NCBI RefSeq assembly: GCF_018991925.1 | Contig: NW_024738608.1 | Coordinates: 177,001-241,000 of the forward strand | Length of the DNA stretch: 64,000 nucleotides | Direction of reading: 5' to 3' | Source: Homarus americanus | Taxonomy: Eukaryota; Arthropoda; Malacostraca; Decapoda; Nephropidae | Part shown: piece by piece, positions 59,721 to 64,000 of the stretch | Layout of the letters: each line of letters starts with the position of its first letter | Numbering within the stretch: position 1 is the stretch's first letter | Position numbers and translations under genes: made by a program | The notes under the pieces: generated by a model | What the model saw: the letters and a program-made list of their open reading frames with translations, nothing else | What the model was told of the DNA's origin: nothing | Database searches by the model: none

Positions 59721-59773
59721 AGGTGGTTAATCTTCAGGCGAAATAATCTGAGGGTGTCTAATCTTCAGGTGAT
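59721..59773. mobile_element. Fold-back family, locus 5 (single arm)
   Basis: AGGTGGTTAATCTTCAGGCG followed by AAATAATCTGAGGGTGTCTA, then the family end ATCTTCAGGTGAT. Two arm units only, with no core or opposite arm. It is the shortest relic, but its outer end matches the other loci. Confidence 0.65.
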
Positions 59774-60194
59774 GCATTATTTCAAGCAACAACAAGGAGA
59801 CAAAACTCAACACACTCCTCTCACACTGATTCCTACTGAGAATTAAACAGTTTCCACGAGTCTCCTCACACACACACACACCTGTTCCTGAGATTCTTCA
59901 ACACGAATAAAAAAATCCATATATATACCACGATCTTAAATTGGTTATGTATGTATATATATATAAACTGGTCACTGTAGATAATAGGTAAAACAAAGCA
60001 AAAAAAACTACAGGAGTCAATTTTCTACATCTACAGTAAATAACGACAATAACAAAGGTATTTCCCTCTACAAGATCGCCATTGGTATACAAGGGTGTCT
60101 CCGCCTACCATCTACTGTACGGTGCTTTGGTAGATAACTGGCAAATATTAATGGGAAGCGATTAGTTGGGGTGAAACCTTTATGTATTAGGCGA
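59774..60194. other. Unassigned non-coding stretch
   Basis: Short (CA)n at about 59868-59881. No gene recognised. Confidence 0.45.
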
Positions 60195-60345
60195 TGAGAA
60201 CAGAGAACATAGAGAGAGAACATACAATAGAGAACAAAGAACACAACAGAGAGAGAACAGCGAATAAAGAACACATAACTGAGAGATGACAGTCAACAAA
60301 GAACACAGAATGGAGAACACAAAGAACACAGAGAGAACAGAGAAC
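60195..60345. repeat. GAGAACA/AAGAACACA degenerate repeat
   Basis: Irregular tandem words AGAGAACA, AAAGAACACA and GAGAGAAC over about 150 bases. Confidence 0.7.
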
Positions 60346-60889
60346 ACCCAGTCTTTGTCTCATAGGAACTCACGTATATCAAAGAGAAACAACAACCTAT
60401 CACAACCAATAACAGTTGTATAGTCTATGGACTGACTCATACTATACTGTAGGTGTTGAAAGACCTAAAAGTTATTAAAGGACAATAATACATAGGGTTA
60501 AATTACCTCATAGTGTATAGTTATGTCAGGTTAAATACGAGTTATCACAAAGTCTGGGTAAATTATCTCTGGAGTAATGATAAACTCAATAGTTGTTTCG
60601 TCCTAAGGCAAAGTTAGTTAACAAATTACGTAACGATGTGGTGAAACGTCAGTAGAATCTATCATGTTTACCCTAGAATATAAATACCATGATAGGTACT
60701 CCACTTGTGTTATGAAAGGATAGAAATAGGACATGTTGTTGTAGGTTACATAAGCCAGAAGGATGACATTGCTCCTTAGAATTACAATATTACCACCAGC
60801 TCTTGTTATCCTGTACGAAGCTTTCTTTTGGGAGGGCTCGGGTCCTTTACACTCTGCTGAGGATGTTGTTTTACGTATTAAGTTCAGGG
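60346..60889. other. Unassigned non-coding stretch
   Basis: No gene recognised. Confidence 0.45.
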
Positions 60890-61262
60890 GGATGTCAGGG
60901 GGATGTCAGAGGGGTGGAGTGTGGGGTGGTGTGAGGGGTAGTGTGGGGTGGTGTGAGGGGTAGTGTGTGGGTGCGTCAGGTGGTGTGTGGGGGGTCTGGC
61001 TGGTGTCTGGGGATGTGAGGTGGTGTCTGGCGGGTATGGGGTGGTGTCTGGGGTATGTGGGTGGTGTTGGAGGTATGGGGTGTGTCTGGGGATATGGGTG
61101 GTGTCTGAGGAGGTATGGGGTGGTGTTTGGAGGTATGGGGTGGTGTCTGGGGATATGGGGTGGTGACTGGCGGGTATGGGGTGGTGTCTGAGGAGGTATG
61201 GGGCGGTGTCTGGGGGTATGGGGTGGTGTCTGAGGAGGTATGGGTGGTGTCTGGGGGGCCTC
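60890..61262. repeat. GGTATGGGGTGGTGTCTG minisatellite
   Basis: About 18 tandem copies of 18-23-bp units built on GGTATGGGGTGGTGTCTGAGG. The left part is simpler (GGGGTGGTGTGA). G- and T-rich, with GGGG runs. Trp/Gly/Val frames on + and Pro/Thr frames on - are artefacts. Confidence 0.92.
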
Positions 61263-61609
61263 CGATGTCCTGGGATGGATTTAGAGTGTATAAATAGATC
61301 CTAAAACAGTACAGGTACAAGCACTCGATTCCTGGCTCTCACTGTAACGAGGAAAAATACAATAACGTCTACTGTATCGTCTTCTGTATTCGTTTATTAA
61401 CTTCCACGTGGTTACAAAAAGTTAAGGGTAATCATGGAAGTAAGAGAGTTAAGTCAAGTTGTTCAGTAGTAAAGTAAGTTATTAAATTACACGGTATGTT
61501 AGTTCAGGTCATAGTGCATTCTTAGGGTCTGCTGGACTTGGTATAAAGAAGACGAAGGTATAATGTTCATAGATAGAGAAGCTAATTATTCCCCTCAAAC
61601 TGTGATTAC

Positions 61610-61699
<90 letters not shown>

Positions 61700-62037
61700 T
61701 ACAGCGTACGTATTTCCAGAGGTTCCTTCGTCAATTTGCCCCTTAACTGGTGATGTAATAATTATTCTAACTCACCTTAAAGTAATGTCACGAAATTAGC
61801 AAACAAAATGAAGTCCAAAGTTAAACTGAGACTCGACCTTATCTAATGTCTTTTACTCGCGGTTAAGTGCAAAGAAAATAATATAAAAATTCTTTGTGAA
61901 ACCGAACTTGAGTCAACCGTGGTCAAGTCATTCATCACTAAATTCTTGTAAGGAAGAAAACATTACCCCTAAACTGTTCATTTTTCTCAGGACAAAATGG
62001 CGTCGAAACTACACCGAGACTTGCTACAGTAGTTTTC
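61263..62037. other. Unassigned stretch with long (CA)n
   Basis: (CA)n of about 40 units at 61614-61695. No gene recognised. Confidence 0.5.
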
Positions 62038-63906
62038 CTTACTTAATGCACAAAGGCAGAACATACTATACAGAAAACTCAGATCAAACAACAATGACCC
62101 CAAATGGATAAATAATTATTTAAAGAATATTACTGGACAAAGGAAGGCGATAGGTTGGAGAATAAGTCGTGGTGAAGTTTACCTATTAGATTATTTATTA
62201 AAAGGTATTAGCCAGTAGGGTTAAGACCAAGATAAGAAAATCAAAGAGGAATAATGAACTGAAGATAGCAAGGGAGGCGAAGTCAAACCACAAGGGATTC
62301 TTTCAAATGTATCAAACTAAAACACGAGAAAAGAGTGGACCAATACATTCAGATACCGGCGAGCTAACTGATAACGACGGAGAAATGAGCAATAATCTGA
62401 ATAGACATTTTTCAACAGTTTTCACTACCGAAAATTTAAACATGATACCCGAGGCACCGACTCTATACAGAGATAGTGAAAAAAATAGATTAAGCGAGAT
62501 AGTAGTGACTAGTAACGATGTTAGTAAGCAAATAGACAAGTCACCAGGTCCCGATGAGATATTTGCCAGAGTATTAAATGAGTATAAGGGAGAGCTTAGT
62601 ATACCCTTAGCAAAATTTTTTAACATGTCCTTAAAAACGGGTGTAGTACCAGAATCCTTGAGGATAGCGAATGTAATACCGAATTTTAAGAAGATAGATA
62701 GATCACTATCCTCTAACTACCGTCCATTCAGTTTAACATCAATTGTAGGCAAATTACTGGAAGCAATAATTTCAAACTCTATTCGAGATCACCTGGCGAA
62801 GCATAAGTTGATCAATGATTCCCAACATGGATTCACAAGCGGGCGTTCATGTCTAACTAATCAATTAACATTCTTTTCAGCCGTTTTCGAATCAGTGGAC
62901 GAGGGGCATGGCTATGATGTGGTATATCTTGACTTTAGCAAAGCCTTCGACAGAGTCCCCCACGAAAGACCATTGGAGGAGATATTCTAAAATGGATTAG
63001 GGCGTGGTTTCAGGACAGGAAACTGCGGGTGAGCAATAACGGCACTAAATCCGATTGGAGTAATGTCACTAGTGGAGTACCCCAAGGCTCAGTACTTGGA
63101 TCATTATTATTTATTATATATATAAACGACATAGATATTGGCATAGACAGCAACATAAGTAAATTTGCTGATGACACTAAAATAGGGCAAGTAATTCAAT
63201 CTGATGAGGACTCCGCAAAACTACAGGAAGACCTAAACAAATTTTCGAATGGTCTGAAAAATGGCAGATGAAATTTCAATGTGGACAAATGTAAAGTATT
63301 TAGTCGAGGAGATGTAAACAGACACCAAATACCAGATGAACAACGATGTTATACAGAAATCCGACTGTGAGAAAGATTTAGGGGTAATGATACGGAGGAC
63401 TCTTAAACCAAGTAAACAATGGGTTCATACAAAAGAGTGTTAGTTACAAGACTAGCGAGGTCATCCTAAAACTATATCTTGCGCTTGTGAGACCTCACTT
63501 GGATTAAGCAGTTAAATTCTGGTCACCGTACTACAGAATGAATGTAGAATCCCTAAAAAGAATTCAGAGGAGAATGACAAGACTATCCTGGGCATTAGGA
63601 ACTTTGAGTACAGACACAGGTTAAAGCATCTTAATTTGCACTTCCTCGCTAGACGTAGAGTGTGAGAGGCGATATGGTAGAGGTGACATTACAAAGGTTC
63701 TCAAACTATCCAACCAGGAGCGAACTCGTAACAATGGTTTTAAATTAGACAATTTTAGATTTAGGCGCGAGATAGGTAAACATTGTTTTGGAAATAGAGT
63801 AGTGGATGAGTGGAACAAGTTACCAAACCTCATCATTAATTCGAATACGCTGGATAGCTTCAAACATAGGTTGGATGGATGTATGAGCGATAGGGGTTGG
63901 GTGTAA
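62038..63906 (+). pseudogene. CR1 ORF2 remnant (reverse transcriptase)
   Basis: The linker from 62038 to about 62300 is broken by stops. Segment 62307-62990 holds the start of the reverse transcriptase (KSPGPDEI, NYRPFSLTS) and motif A DFSKAFD. It has an in-frame loss of five residues just before KSPGPDEI compared with copy D, and then a deletion right after PHER that shifts the frame. Segment 63029-63271 has motif B VPQGSVLGS and motif C FADD. The C-terminal third (63272-63906) is recognisable at DNA level and ends with the MSDRGWV-type terminus, but is frameshifted and partly deleted. Not functional. Confidence 0.9.
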
Positions 63907-63970
63907 ATGGGACTGCCCAGAATGGGCAAATAGGCCCGCTGCAGTTTCCTCCATTCTTATGTTCTTATGT
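62038..63970 (+). mobile_element. CR1 copy E, 5'-truncated
   Basis: Similarity to copies A and D starts at about 62038 in the endonuclease-reverse transcriptase linker (TTACTTAATGCACAAAGG) and runs to the same 3' end: GCTGCAGTTTCCTCCATTCT and then two TTCTTATG octamers ending near 63970. It is more diverged than A, C or D but better preserved than B. Confidence 0.92.
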
Positions 63971-64000
63971 AGGAAACTTTGAGAACCTAAGACCCAGGTC

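Overview
The window is eukaryotic, repeat-dominated, non-genic DNA, and no host protein-coding gene, rRNA or intact tRNA could be recognised. It looks like an arthropod genome, most likely a decapod crustacean. The reasons are short (TTAGG)n telomere-type runs at several places, CR1-clade retrotransposons with an octamer tail, tRNA-derived SINEs, and an extreme load of microsatellites and minisatellites. The species assignment is inference. There is a 100-base assembly gap at 5143-5242.

Layout. 1-5 kb: purine-rich 20-bp minisatellites, (GACA)n, (GGGTGT)n, (GA)n and a GT-rich minisatellite. 5.2-10.0 kb: a 4.8-kb array of short TTAA-containing words (AACAC, CTTAA, CTTTAAA) that ends in nine perfect CCTAA units. 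10-12.6 kb: unassigned DNA and an inverted-repeat element. 12.6-15.2 kb: CR1 copy A (+). 20.26-20.87 kb: a probable solo LTR. 23.15-23.9 kb: CR1 copy B (+, relic). 24.8-26.9 kb: CR1 copy C (-). 29.3-29.9 kb: one SINE nested in another. 30.6-34 kb: minisatellites of 37, 32 and about 36 bp. 38.5-39.9 kb: a 30-bp minisatellite. 40.2-43.6 kb: a 3.4-kb pyrimidine-rich minisatellite. 43.9-47.85 kb: the most complete CR1, copy D (-), with an SGNH-esterase ORF1 and a three-times frameshifted endonuclease/reverse-transcriptase ORF2. 48-62 kb: many further minisatellites and microsatellites. 62.0-63.97 kb: CR1 copy E (+).

The only coding logic is that of the CR1 family. ORF1 carries a coiled coil plus an esterase domain. 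ORF2 carries an AP-endonuclease-like domain and a reverse transcriptase. All five copies end at the same 3' terminus, with an octamer tail, and four of the five clearly lack the 5' part of the element, as expected from target-primed reverse transcription.

The best candidate for something undescribed is a dispersed fold-back family at 26.9, 28.5, 36.4, 52.4 and 59.7 kb. Its arms are built from a 30-31-bp word containing ATCTTCAGGTGAAATAA. At three loci the arms flank or abut a (TTAGG)n core, and all loci share an outer end of the form GATCACCTGAAGATTAG.
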